A stretch of 64,000 bases of DNA from Algoriphagus taiwanensis (GTDB lineage: Bacteria; Bacteroidota; Bacteroidia; Cytophagales; Cyclobacteriaceae). A program made the translations under genes and the position numbers. Positions within the stretch are counted from its first letter, which is position 1, and each line of letters begins with the position of its first letter. Below are positions 49,275 to 57,347 of this stretch, piece after piece. Under the pieces are notes generated by a model, which made no database searches, was not told where the DNA came from, and saw only the letters and a list, made by a program, of their open reading frames with translations. Where the stretch lies: NCBI RefSeq assembly GCF_036245645.1, contig NZ_BTPE01000003.1:248001-312000 (forward strand). Direction: 5' to 3'.

Positions 49275-49973
49275 TCATTTTTTGGAGACGGTCCTTTGCT
49301 CGATTCGTTTTTCGTAATCTTTTCCCTGGAAAATACGCTGCACGTAGATCCCCGGTGTATGAATCTGATTTGGGTCCAATTCTCCAGCAGGAACCAATTC
49401 TTCCACTTCAGCGATGGTGATCTTACCAGCTGCTGCCATCATAGGATTGAAGTTTCTTGCCGTTCCTTTGAAAATCAAGTTGCCGGCAGTATCGCCCTTC
49501 CAAGCTTTTACAATAGAGAAATCAGCTTTTAGCCATTTCTCCATCAAATAAAGCTTTCCATCAAATTCCCGGATTTCTTTTCCTTCTGCTACTTCGGTAC
49601 CCACACCTGCAGGCGTGAAAAATGCGGGAATTCCGGCTCCTCCGGCTCTCACTCTTTCTGCCAAGGTGCCTTGAGGAATCAGTTCTACTTCAAGTTCTCC
49701 ACTGAGAAGTTGTCGCTCAAACTCAGCATTTTCTCCCACATAGCTGGAAATCATCTTTTTGACCATTCGCTTTTTGAGCAAAAGTCCGATTCCAAAATCA
49801 TCCACTCCCGCATTGTTGGACACAATGGTCAAGTCCTTGATGTCTCTTTCCAGCAATGCAGCAATGCAGTTTTCGGGGATACCGCTCAATCCAAACCCTC
49901 CCATCATCAAGAAGGCATGGCTCGGAATGTCGGCCACAGCCTCCCGAGCGTCTTTAACGGTTTTGTTGATCAT
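49275..49973 (-). CDS. scoA: 3-oxoacid CoA-transferase subunit A
   Basis: 232 residues. The subunit A signature is seen in SHAFLMMGGFGLSGIPENCI and VSNNAGVDDFGIGLLL, with GVGTEVAEGKE and the glycine-rich GTARNFNPMMAAAG later. It pairs with subunit B encoded downstream. The start is 12 bases after the ribF stop, so scoA-scoB may be read from the ftsX-truB-ribF transcript. Confidence 0.92.
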   Translation of the reverse strand: MINKTVKDAREAVADIPSHAFLMMGGFGLSGIPENCIAALLERDIKDLTIVSNNAGVDDFGIGLLLKKRMVKKMISSYVGENAEFERQLLSGELEVELIPQGTLAERVRAGGAGIPAFFTPAGVGTEVAEGKEIREFDGKLYLMEKWLKADFSIVKAWKGDTAGNLIFKGTARNFNPMMAAAGKITIAEVEELVPAGELDPNQIHTPGIYVQRIFQGKDYEKRIEQRTVSKK

Positions 49974-49985
49974 GTTTATTTGGGT

Positions 49986-50909
49986 TTATAGTACAAGTTT
50001 AGCCTGCCTTTGATCTTCCAGCAGTTGCTTTTTCAAATCTTCCAAGCTGTCAAACTTCTTTTCTTCTCTCAAAAACTCCTGAAAGAAAATGGTGATCTGT
50101 CGATTGTAAAGATCGCCTTGGTAATCGAAAAGGTGAGCTTCTACGGTCTTTTTTGATCCATCCACAGTCGGGCGATTGCCGATATTGAGCATGGCTTTGA
50201 AAAGACCTCCATCAACCAAAGCTTCCACTGCATAAACGCCGTCGCAGGGGATAAGTTTGTAATCGTTGGGCACATGAATATTGGCAGTAGGAAAACCGAT
50301 GGATCGACCTATTTGCTGGCCTTTGACCACGATTCCGTTTATTTCGTACGGTCTGCCTAAATAACTGTTGGCGGTTTTGACATCGCCGGTTTCCAATGCA
50401 CGGCGGATTTTGGTACTGGATACGCCGATTTCGTCGACATCCTGACGGGAAATTTCCTCCAATTCAAACCCGAACTCAGTACTGTGATTTTGTAAATATT
50501 CGAAGCTTCCTTCCCGGTTTTTCCCAAATCGGTGATCGTAACCGATTACCAGTTTTTTTGTCTCTATTTTATCGACCAAGACCTTTCGGATAAACTCCTC
50601 TGAGCTTAGCCGGGAAAATTCTTTCGTAAATGGTATGGTAATCAAGTGGTCAATTCCAAATTTCCTCAAAAGAGAAGCCTTTTCCTCAAAAGTAGTGAGC
50701 AGCCTAAGGTTATGCTCTTTGGGATAAAGAACCAATCTAGGGTGTGGCCAAAAGGTGATCAAGACTGTCTCTCCCTGAAGACCCCTGGCTATCTCCCGGA
50801 TTCGTGTCAGGATCTTTTGGTGTCCCAGGTGCACACCGTCAAACGTACCCGAAGTGACCACCGCATTGGGTACAGCCTGAAACTCGTCTAAGCCTTCATA
50901 TATTTTCAT
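49986..50909 (-). CDS. ribF: bifunctional riboflavin kinase/FAD synthetase
   Basis: 307 residues. It makes FMN from riboflavin and then FAD. The N-terminal nucleotidyltransferase domain has VVTSGTFDGVHLGHQKILTR and IGYDHRFGKNREGSFEYL, with SSTKIRRALETGDV; the C-terminal kinase domain has RSIGFPTANIHVPNDYKLIP and MLNIGNRPTVDG. Its start overlaps the truB end by 14 bases, so the two are translationally linked. Confidence 0.95.
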   Translation of the reverse strand: MKIYEGLDEFQAVPNAVVTSGTFDGVHLGHQKILTRIREIARGLQGETVLITFWPHPRLVLYPKEHNLRLLTTFEEKASLLRKFGIDHLITIPFTKEFSRLSSEEFIRKVLVDKIETKKLVIGYDHRFGKNREGSFEYLQNHSTEFGFELEEISRQDVDEIGVSSTKIRRALETGDVKTANSYLGRPYEINGIVVKGQQIGRSIGFPTANIHVPNDYKLIPCDGVYAVEALVDGGLFKAMLNIGNRPTVDGSKKTVEAHLFDYQGDLYNRQITIFFQEFLREEKKFDSLEDLKKQLLEDQRQAKLVL

Positions 50910-51579
50910 GGGAGCGGTTTTTTACTTCTTCTACCCAAGTCATGATGTCTTTGGCCTCTTCCAGTCTGAATTCGCCAATTCTCGTTCTACAGAGAGCTTT
51001 AAGATAGGCACCAACCCCTAACAATTCCCCCAAATCCCTAGCCAGGCTTCGGATGTAGGTACCTTTGGAACAGGAAATTCTAAAATCAACTTCATTGCCT
51101 TCAAATCTGGTGATTTCAAATTCACGCACCTGAACAGGACGGGCTTCCATTTTCACTTCTTTTCCGGCACGGGCAGATTCATAGACCCTCTTTCCATCCA
51201 CCTTAATGGCCGAATGCATGGGAGGTACCTGAAAAATATCACCTGTCAGCTTGGAAACAGCCTCCTCTACTTGAGCCAAAGTAAGATGACTTGGATCAGC
51301 TACAGAAATAACAGGCTTCTCCAGATCAAAAGACTCAGTAGTGGCCCCCAGGACAAAGGTGCCTGTGTATTCCTTTTCCTGCCCCATAAACGTTTCGATC
51401 TGCTTGGTCATTTTTCCCGCGCAGACAATCAACAGTCCGGTGGCAAGAGGGTCAAGCGTGCCTGCATGTCCGACTTTCTTGATTCGGAGGGCATTTCGGA
51501 GTTTTTTGACAACGTCAAAAGAAGTCCACTCCAGAGGTTTATTGATGAGAAATACTTCGCCGTAGGCTTCTTGTTGCAT
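50896..51579 (-). CDS. truB: tRNA pseudouridine-55 synthase
   Basis: 227 residues. It makes pseudouridine 55 in the T-loop of tRNA. The family start LINKPLEWTSFDVVKKLRNA and the catalytic aspartate Asp43 in GHAGTLDPLATGLL are present; FRISCSKGTYIRSLARDLGE follows. The C-terminal PUA extension is short, as in other Bacteroidota. Confidence 0.95.
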   Translation of the reverse strand: MQQEAYGEVFLINKPLEWTSFDVVKKLRNALRIKKVGHAGTLDPLATGLLIVCAGKMTKQIETFMGQEKEYTGTFVLGATTESFDLEKPVISVADPSHLTLAQVEEAVSKLTGDIFQVPPMHSAIKVDGKRVYESARAGKEVKMEARPVQVREFEITRFEGNEVDFRISCSKGTYIRSLARDLGELLGVGAYLKALCRTRIGEFRLEEAKDIMTWVEEVKNRSHENI

Positions 51580-51617
51580 GAAATTGAAATTGGATTCCCA
51601 AAGGAAAGGAGAGGAAC

Positions 51618-51827
51618 TCAGTTTTTCTCCGACTTGGCAAAAATGGCATAAAACTCAAAAATGAATCCAGCCAAGGTAACGATAGGCCCTAAAGTCAAGC
51701 CCAAAAACCCATTACCGTGGGGTTCGGAGTCCATACCGATAATGACAAAACCTAAAACGATCAATGCCAACCCAATTAGCATTAGCCGATAATTTTTCTT
51801 TTCGAAAGGAAACGGTTGGTTATTCAT
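51618..51827 (-). CDS. DUF3098 family small membrane protein
   Basis: 69 residues with two helices: FPFEKKNYRLMLIGLALIVL with GFVIIGM, then FLGLTLGPIVTLAGFIFEFY. The pattern and the position between ftsX and truB are those of DUF3098 proteins in Bacteroidota. Function unknown. Five bases after ftsX. Confidence 0.88.
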   Translation of the reverse strand: MNNQPFPFEKKNYRLMLIGLALIVLGFVIIGMDSEPHGNGFLGLTLGPIVTLAGFIFEFYAIFAKSEKN

Positions 51828-51832
51828 AAGGA

Positions 51833-52723
51833 TCAGTAGAGTTCGTCCAAGGACATGTTTAAGTATTTATTTACTGCACGCAGCGTGCTGAAAAGGGATA
51901 AAATCCCTCCAATGATAATCAATGCCCCAAAAAGCAAAAAGAGCAGGTATTCATTTTGGAGAAGGGCAAAGCCTTCGATATTGGATTTGGCGTAGGAGAT
52001 CAAAGCAAATAGAATTCCCGAAGAAACAGCGCCTGCAAGCATCCCAAACACCCAAGCGCGTATCAAAAAGGGCTTTCTGATAAAACCCCTTGTGGCCCCA
52101 ACCAATTGCATGGAGCGAATGAGGAATCTTTGAGAAAACAAAGCCAAGCGGATGGTATTATTAATCAACATAGCAACGGTGATTATCAAAATCGCGATAA
52201 ATGCCGACATGACAATACTCACTTTGATCAGGTTTTTGTTAATGTAATCGACCAAATCCGTCATGTAAGACACTTCAAATACGCCGGGAATGCTTTCCAA
52301 TTCCTTGGCAATCACCTCCAGCTGTTCGGATGTCTGAAACTCCTCAGCTATCCCGATTACATAGCTGTCTCTGAGAGGGTTGTCTTCCAGAAATTTGGTA
52401 AAATCTTCTCCTGTACTTTCGATAAAAATCTCAGCAGCTTCCTCATCGGAGATAAACTTCATGCTCAGCGAGTCTTCTTTGACCAGGACAAAAGGCCTCC
52501 CTGAAATGTCAGAGCGAATCTGTCCCAATTCTTCGGAGGAAAGATTTTTGTCCAAAAAAACCTGCACCTCGATATTTTCTCTGATCAATCGGCTTAGGGT
52601 CCTGGCCTGAATCAAAATGACGCCAAAGAGACCGACGATGAAAAGGGAAAGTGTGGTGCTGAAAAGTACACTTCCAAACTTGAAGTAGCCTAAAGTCTTT
52701 TTTTGTTTGCTTGGTGAGGTCAT
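51833..52723 (-). CDS. ftsX: cell-division ABC transporter permease FtsX
   Basis: 296 residues. Four membrane helices with a periplasmic domain after the first (residues about 45-165, with VQVFLDKNLSSEELGQIRSD), then the permease helices (VSIVMSAFIAILIITVAMLI; MQLVGATRGFIRKPFLIRAW; LLFLLFGALIIIGGILSLF). With FtsE it controls septal peptidoglycan hydrolases. ftsE is not in the window. A consensus promoter lies just upstream. Confidence 0.93.
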   Translation of the reverse strand: MTSPSKQKKTLGYFKFGSVLFSTTLSLFIVGLFGVILIQARTLSRLIRENIEVQVFLDKNLSSEELGQIRSDISGRPFVLVKEDSLSMKFISDEEAAEIFIESTGEDFTKFLEDNPLRDSYVIGIAEEFQTSEQLEVIAKELESIPGVFEVSYMTDLVDYINKNLIKVSIVMSAFIAILIITVAMLINNTIRLALFSQRFLIRSMQLVGATRGFIRKPFLIRAWVFGMLAGAVSSGILFALISYAKSNIEGFALLQNEYLLFLLFGALIIIGGILSLFSTLRAVNKYLNMSLDELY

Positions 52724-52739
52724 TGCGGATAATTCAGGT

Positions 52740-52772
52740 CAAAAATAGAAAAGCCGATGGGATTTAACCAAT
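52740..52772 (-). promoter_or_regulatory. ftsX operon promoter
   Basis: Minus strand ATTG (52772-52769), 21 bases, TATTTTTG (52747-52740), a full -7 match, 16 bases before the ftsX ATG. The -33 element lies inside the end of pdeM. Confidence 0.7.
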
Positions 52773-53462
52773 CGCTGTGCCAGAAAGGATAGGGATTACT
52801 TTTTCCTGAACTACACCCCATACTGCATGTCCAAGTTCAGGTTTGACCAGTGCCAGACCGGTAAAATTGCCGAAAGCAGGCATTATCAGCGTTTTACCAT
52901 CAAAGTGGAAGCAGGGTATCCGCACATGCTGCCGTGCTTTTCCCCGAAGCAAAATACCCGGATGGATATGTCCGCAAATATTTACCCCTTCTTTTTCCAC
53001 CTTACTCATTGGTTCATGAGATAAAATCAAATTTCCAAGTTTAAAGGTCTCTTGATGAACCTGAAGAGGCGTATTGGAATAGAAGGCTAGGGGAAGCACA
53101 TCATGATTGCCTTTGACTAGATGAAATTGAACCCTTGGAAAATTTACCATAAACTGCATCAATACTTCCCACTGACCATTCCAGTCACTGTGAAACAGAT
53201 CCCCCAAGAAAAAGAGATCGGTGGGATTCCACTTTTGGATGAGCGATTCGATCACTTCCAAATCGGTGAAATGGATAGGTTCGGGAATAGGGATTCCTGA
53301 CTTTCGAAAGTGTGCAGCTTTTCCAAAATGCAAATCGGCAATCAAAATTGCACGATGGTCATTTATCCAAATTGCCTTCTCTTTAAGCAATTGCAACTCG
53401 GTTTTTAAAAATTGAATGGTCTGAAATCCAGAAGTGTTAGTTATTTTTTCCGTTTTCATCAT
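52764..53462 (-). CDS. pdeM: PdeM-like metallophosphoesterase (ligase-associated DNA repair type)
   Basis: 232 residues. The calcineurin-like metal motifs are in order: LIADLHFGKAAHFRKSG (Asp43, His45), LFFLGDLFHSDW, LVKGNHDVLP, and VNICGHIHPGI. The F-G-K-A-x-x-F-R start is the PdeM hallmark. In many bacteria pdeM sits with an ATP-dependent DNA ligase and an Lhr-like helicase in a repair cluster; neither is next to it here. Confidence 0.87.
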   Translation of the reverse strand: MMKTEKITNTSGFQTIQFLKTELQLLKEKAIWINDHRAILIADLHFGKAAHFRKSGIPIPEPIHFTDLEVIESLIQKWNPTDLFFLGDLFHSDWNGQWEVLMQFMVNFPRVQFHLVKGNHDVLPLAFYSNTPLQVHQETFKLGNLILSHEPMSKVEKEGVNICGHIHPGILLRGKARQHVRIPCFHFDGKTLIMPAFGNFTGLALVKPELGHAVWGVVQEKVIPILSGTAIG

Positions 53463-53510
53463 AACAATTCCAAAGGTATCCGTATTATTCGATATGAAAT
53501 CTTAAAGAAT

Positions 53511-53951
53511 ATGAAAATGCGACAATTCACTTCTTTGTTTTTGGTACTCTTTGTTTTCCTTGTTGGAAATGCTCTCGGCCAAACAGAAAATGCCATTTTG
53601 GGAGTCTGGTACAATACCGAAAAGGATGCAAAAGTACAGATTGAAAAAAAGGGAGATGCCTATTTTGGAAAGATTATTTGGCTAAGGGAACCCATCCGAG
53701 ATGGAAAGCCTGTGGTGGATTCCAATAATTCCGACAGCAAACTTCAGAGCCGACCTATCCTTGGAATGACCATTTTGGAGGGATTGAAATATTCTGGAGG
53801 AGCCTGGAAAAACGGAAAAATCTATGACCCCAAATCAGGAAATACCTATTCCTGTGAATTGAAATTAACCAACAAAGGGCTTCTGGAAGTCAAAGGTTAC
53901 ATGGGCTTTTCTTTCATCGGAAGAACCGTGGAGTGGAGTAAGGCCGAATAA
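53511..53951 (+). CDS. DUF2147 domain exported protein
   Basis: 146 residues from the ATG at 53511, which gives a clear signal peptide (MKMRQFTSLFLVLFVFLVGN, cleaved near ALGQ). The DUF2147 core is a small beta-barrel with ILGVWYNTEKDAKVQIEKKG, YFGKIIWLREP, SRPILGMTILEGLKYSG and GKIYDPKSGNTYSCELKLT, ending GYMGFSFIGRTVEWSK. It is periplasmic or surface located; the molecular role is unknown. Confidence 0.88.
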   Translation: MKMRQFTSLFLVLFVFLVGNALGQTENAILGVWYNTEKDAKVQIEKKGDAYFGKIIWLREPIRDGKPVVDSNNSDSKLQSRPILGMTILEGLKYSGGAWKNGKIYDPKSGNTYSCELKLTNKGLLEVKGYMGFSFIGRTVEWSKAE

Positions 53952-53953
53952 AA

Positions 53954-55012
53954 TCAGGCCTTCTCCGATTGCTTATAAAATGAAGCCAAAATCTCACTCA
54001 ATTGCCCAAATTCAATCAAGAAAGCGTCATGCCCCGCAGTGGAGTTGATTTCTTGATACTGGCCTCTCTGAGATTTTTGAGCAATAAACTGAGATTCTTC
54101 AGGTAAAAAAAGCAAGTCGGTATTGACCCCAACGGCCAATACCCTTGCTTTTATACTTTGCAGTGCTGCCTCGACACCTCCTCGACCTCTTCCCAAATCC
54201 TGACTGTCCATCGCCTTGGTTAAAATCCAATAGGAGAGGGCATTAAACCGATTGGCTAACTTTTGACCTTGGTACCGGAGATAGGAAGCCGCTCGAAAAC
54301 CATTCAATTTTTCCTCAGCATCCGTTTGTTTTTTCTTCAAATCATCCGGATGCCTGTAACTCAACATGGCAATTGCCCTAGCTGCCTCAAGTCCTTTTTT
54401 GCCAGCCTCGGGTATCAAAGATCCCCATGTGGGATCAGATTCAATGGCCATTCTTTGAGCCTCATTGAAACCAATCACCCATGGGCTGGTTTTGGCAGTG
54501 GAAGCTAGAATCACCACATTTTCCAGCTTTTCACCTAAAGCCACTGCCCACTCAAGGGCTACCTGACCACCGAGTGAGCCTCCGATCAAGGTGTGGATTT
54601 TGTCAAACTGAAGGTACTTTCTCAGCCTTTCCAAACTGGCAGCTAGGTCTCTAGGAGTCACTTGGGGAAAATCGTAGTAATAGGCATTTCCCGTTTCAAG
54701 ATTTGTACTTAGCGGATTGGTGGATCCGTAATTACTTCCAAGAAGATTGACACAGATGATAAAATGCGAAGAGGGATCAAAGAATTTGCCCTCTCCGATG
54801 AGCCCTTCCCACCATTCGGCAGCATGAGAGTTGCCTGTCAAAGCATGGACAACCCATACTACATTGGATTTATTCTCATTGAGTTTGCCATAAGTGGTAT
54901 AAGCTAAATCAAATGATCTAATAACTTGTCCGGATTCGAGGACAAGAGGCTCATCGCTGTGGAAGGTGTAATCAATCATTGTCAAATCCTCAGAAGTAAG
55001 GAGGAGATCCAT
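53954..55012 (-). CDS. metX: homoserine O-acetyltransferase
   Basis: 352 residues. It acetylates homoserine for methionine synthesis. The alpha/beta hydrolase signature is intact: VWVVHALTGNSHAAEWWEGL, CVNLLGSNYGSTNPLS and the nucleophile Ser146 in LIGGSLGGQ; the triad is completed by an Asp (GVNTDLLF) and His (TAGHDAFL). A second ATG at codon 12 (MIDYTFHSDEP) is an alternative start with a better upstream purine run. It follows metY by 12 bases and should share its SAM riboswitch. Confidence 0.93.
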   Translation of the reverse strand: MDLLLTSEDLTMIDYTFHSDEPLVLESGQVIRSFDLAYTTYGKLNENKSNVVWVVHALTGNSHAAEWWEGLIGEGKFFDPSSHFIICVNLLGSNYGSTNPLSTNLETGNAYYYDFPQVTPRDLAASLERLRKYLQFDKIHTLIGGSLGGQVALEWAVALGEKLENVVILASTAKTSPWVIGFNEAQRMAIESDPTWGSLIPEAGKKGLEAARAIAMLSYRHPDDLKKKQTDAEEKLNGFRAASYLRYQGQKLANRFNALSYWILTKAMDSQDLGRGRGGVEAALQSIKARVLAVGVNTDLLFLPEESQFIAQKSQRGQYQEINSTAGHDAFLIEFGQLSEILASFYKQSEKA

Positions 55013-55024
55013 CGAAATATTTAA

Positions 55025-56329
55025 TTATAATTTGTCAAAAGCCTGCTGAAGGTCAGCTTTGATATCCTCAATATGCTCAATGCCCAAGGAGAGTCTCAGC
55101 AAAGTAGGCGTCACACCGGCAGCTATTTGCTCTTCATCGCTAAGCTGCTGATGGGTGGTGGCTGAAGGCTGGATGATCAGTGTTTTGGCGTCACCTACAT
55201 TGGCCAAGTGGGAGATAAGCTCCAGATTATTGATAAAAGAAGAGGTGGACTCCTTGTCTCCTTTTAATTCAAAACTCAAAACTCCTCCAAACCCATTTTT
55301 AAGATATTTTTTGGCTAAAGTGTGGTAAGGCGAGGAGGGGAGTCCGGGGTAATTTACTTTGGAAACCTGGGGATGAGATTCCAGCCAGGAAGCAATGGCC
55401 AAAGCATTCTCCACGGTTCTTTGTACACGTAAAGACAAAGTTTCTATACCTTGAAGCAGCATGAAGGAATTGAATGGACTGATGGCTGGTCCAAAATCCC
55501 TTAAGCCTTCCACCCGAGCTCGGATAGCAAAAGCAATATTGGGAAGGCCTAATGGATTGTTTTCTCCAAAAACCTCCCAAAAATTCAAGCCATGATAGCC
55601 TTCGGACGGCTCAGAAAATTGAGGGAACTTTCCATTTCCCCAATTGAAATTGCCGGCATCGACGATAATTCCGCCGATAGAAGTACCATGTCCTCCGATC
55701 CACTTGGTAGCAGACGAGGTCACGATATTCGCTCCATGCTCGATAGGTCGGAATAAATACCCTCCAGCACCAAACGTATTGTCTACAATCAGTGGGATGT
55801 CATGTTTTTTCGCCAGGGCAGCGATAGCTTCAAAATCAGGTATGTTGAATTCCGGATTTCCTATGGTTTCAAGATAGATGGCTTTAGTCTTTGCGTCGAT
55901 CAGTTTTTCAAAAGCTTCCGGAGAATCACCTTTGGCAAATCTGGCTTCTATACCGATTCGCTTAAAGGCGACTTTGAATTGGTTGTATGTGCCTCCATAA
56001 AGAAAAGAGGTGGAGACGAAGTTTTCTCCGGCTTGAAGGATATTGTTCAAAGCCAAAAACTGAGCTGCCTGACCAGAACTTGTAGCGACAGCAGCCACAC
56101 CGCCTTCCAAGGCTGCGATTCTTTTTTCAAAGACATCCGTAGTGGGATTCATGATTCGGGTGTAAATATTTCCGAATTCCTTTAGGCCAAAGAGGTTGGC
56201 TCCATGTTCCGCACTGTTGAAGGTATACGAAGTGGTCTGGTAGATGGGAACTGCCCGTGAATTGGTAGTCGGGTCAGGTGCTTGTCCAGCATGAAGCTGA
56301 AGGGTTTCAAATCGATAGTTACTAGACAT
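55025..56329 (-). CDS. metY: O-acetylhomoserine sulfhydrylase
   Basis: 434 residues. It joins O-acetylhomoserine and sulfide to give homocysteine. The Cys/Met-metabolism PLP fold is intact, with the PLP lysine Lys209 in TSSATKWIGGHGTSIGG, and the substrate stretch SRAVPIYQTTSYTFNSAEHG at the N-terminus. The long length and the insert near FGENNPLGLP are typical of MetY rather than MetB/MetC. It is preceded by a 185-base leader carrying a SAM-I riboswitch. Confidence 0.94.
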   Translation of the reverse strand: MSSNYRFETLQLHAGQAPDPTTNSRAVPIYQTTSYTFNSAEHGANLFGLKEFGNIYTRIMNPTTDVFEKRIAALEGGVAAVATSSGQAAQFLALNNILQAGENFVSTSFLYGGTYNQFKVAFKRIGIEARFAKGDSPEAFEKLIDAKTKAIYLETIGNPEFNIPDFEAIAALAKKHDIPLIVDNTFGAGGYLFRPIEHGANIVTSSATKWIGGHGTSIGGIIVDAGNFNWGNGKFPQFSEPSEGYHGLNFWEVFGENNPLGLPNIAFAIRARVEGLRDFGPAISPFNSFMLLQGIETLSLRVQRTVENALAIASWLESHPQVSKVNYPGLPSSPYHTLAKKYLKNGFGGVLSFELKGDKESTSSFINNLELISHLANVGDAKTLIIQPSATTHQQLSDEEQIAAGVTPTLLRLSLGIEHIEDIKADLQQAFDKL

Positions 56330-56513
56330 GGTTTATAGGATTAAAGGGTTAAAAGACAAGGAAAAGAATTGGCAGATGAATTAACACCAAAGCCAATTGG
56401 AACTGAAGGCAAAGCCAAAAGGGATTCGGATCTTTCCAAAAAGGAAAAGCTGCTTAGCCGAAAGTAATAGAGGGAGGAGTATTTGTTCATGCCGCAAGGA
56501 ATTTATAGTTCCG

Positions 56514-56603
56514 AAGAAGACCCTCTTCTCCGGCAGGAATGGGCACCTTTCCACTTTGGAAGGTTGCCAGAGGGTCGTAGAGCCTGTCTCTCGCCTCTTC
56601 TTT
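56514..56603 (-). ncRNA. SAM-I (S-box) riboswitch aptamer in the metY leader
   Basis: Minus strand. The conserved elements appear in order: P1 5' arm AAGAAGA, GAGGCGAGAGACAGGCTC, then ACCCTCTGGCAACC, the P3 hairpin CTTCC-AAAG-TGGAAAGG, GGTGCCCATTCCTGCC, and a P1 3' arm TCTTCTT. GGCAACC and GGTGC-x-x-ATTCCTGC are the strongest S-box marks. The region just before the 3' arm can instead fold AGAAGA-GGG-TCTTCT, a possible alternative to P1. No clear terminator with a T-run follows in the 184 bases to metY; the mechanism is open. Confidence 0.85.
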
Positions 56604-56693
56604 ATAAATCCCCGCACAAAAAGTGAAAGGATGCAACAAATTAAGCTGGGCTTTTTGACAATCCCAAAAATTAATCTCTAAATCAACGAAAAA

Positions 56694-57347
56694 TCACAAA
56701 ATCGTATTCAATTGGTCATCCGAATAGCGGAAGATCGGATGTACATTTTCCAAATCTGGGGTGATTTTGACCAATTCTTTCACTTTTCCATCTTCCAAAC
56801 CATAAGCCCATCCATACACATGGGGTGCCTTTCTCTCCTTCCAAGCTTTTTGAATTATAGAGGTCTTGATCAGATCCTGACACTGCTCAATGACATTCAG
56901 TTCGACCAATCGGTTGACTTGTGCTTTGTGATCAGAAATAGCCTCTATTTCTTCCTGATAAAGCTTGTAAACTTCTTTGATATTTCTCAACCACTTATTG
57001 ATCAATCCATAAGAATGATGGGAAATAGCGGCCTCAACACCACCACACCCATAGTGCCCGCAAATGATCACGTGCTCCACCTTTAGGACTTCCACTGCAT
57101 ACTGGAGCACAGACAGGAGGTTTAAGTCAGTATGGACGACCATATTGGCGATATTCCTATGGACAAATACTTCACCGGGATCAGTACCCGTGATCTCATT
57201 TGCAGGAACTCGACTATCAGAACACCCTATCCATAAGAATTTTGGTTTTTGCTGATTGGCAAGACGCTTGAAAAAATCTTTGTCTGTTTGGATTTTCTCT
57301 TCAGACCAAGCTTTGTTTTGAAGAAGAAGTTTTTCGTAAGGATTCAT
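56694..57347 (-). CDS. can: beta-class carbonic anhydrase
   Basis: 217 residues. It interconverts CO2 and bicarbonate with zinc. The ligands are Cys42 (IGCSDSRVPANEITG, with the Asp44-Arg46 dyad), His98 and Cys101 (IICGHYGCGGVEAA). The start overlaps the SulP stop by four bases (ATGA), so the two are made together and probably act together in bicarbonate uptake or supply. Confidence 0.95.
   Translation of the reverse strand: MNPYEKLLLQNKAWSEEKIQTDKDFFKRLANQQKPKFLWIGCSDSRVPANEITGTDPGEVFVHRNIANMVVHTDLNLLSVLQYAVEVLKVEHVIICGHYGCGGVEAAISHHSYGLINKWLRNIKEVYKLYQEEIEAISDHKAQVNRLVELNVIEQCQDLIKTSIIQKAWKERKAPHVYGWAYGLEDGKVKELVKITPDLENVHPIFRYSDDQLNTIL

Noticed and set aside
56381..56617. 78-codon open frame on the minus strand in the metY leader
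   Set aside because: It coincides with the SAM-I riboswitch aptamer and its downstream leader; composition follows RNA structure and no family is recognised.
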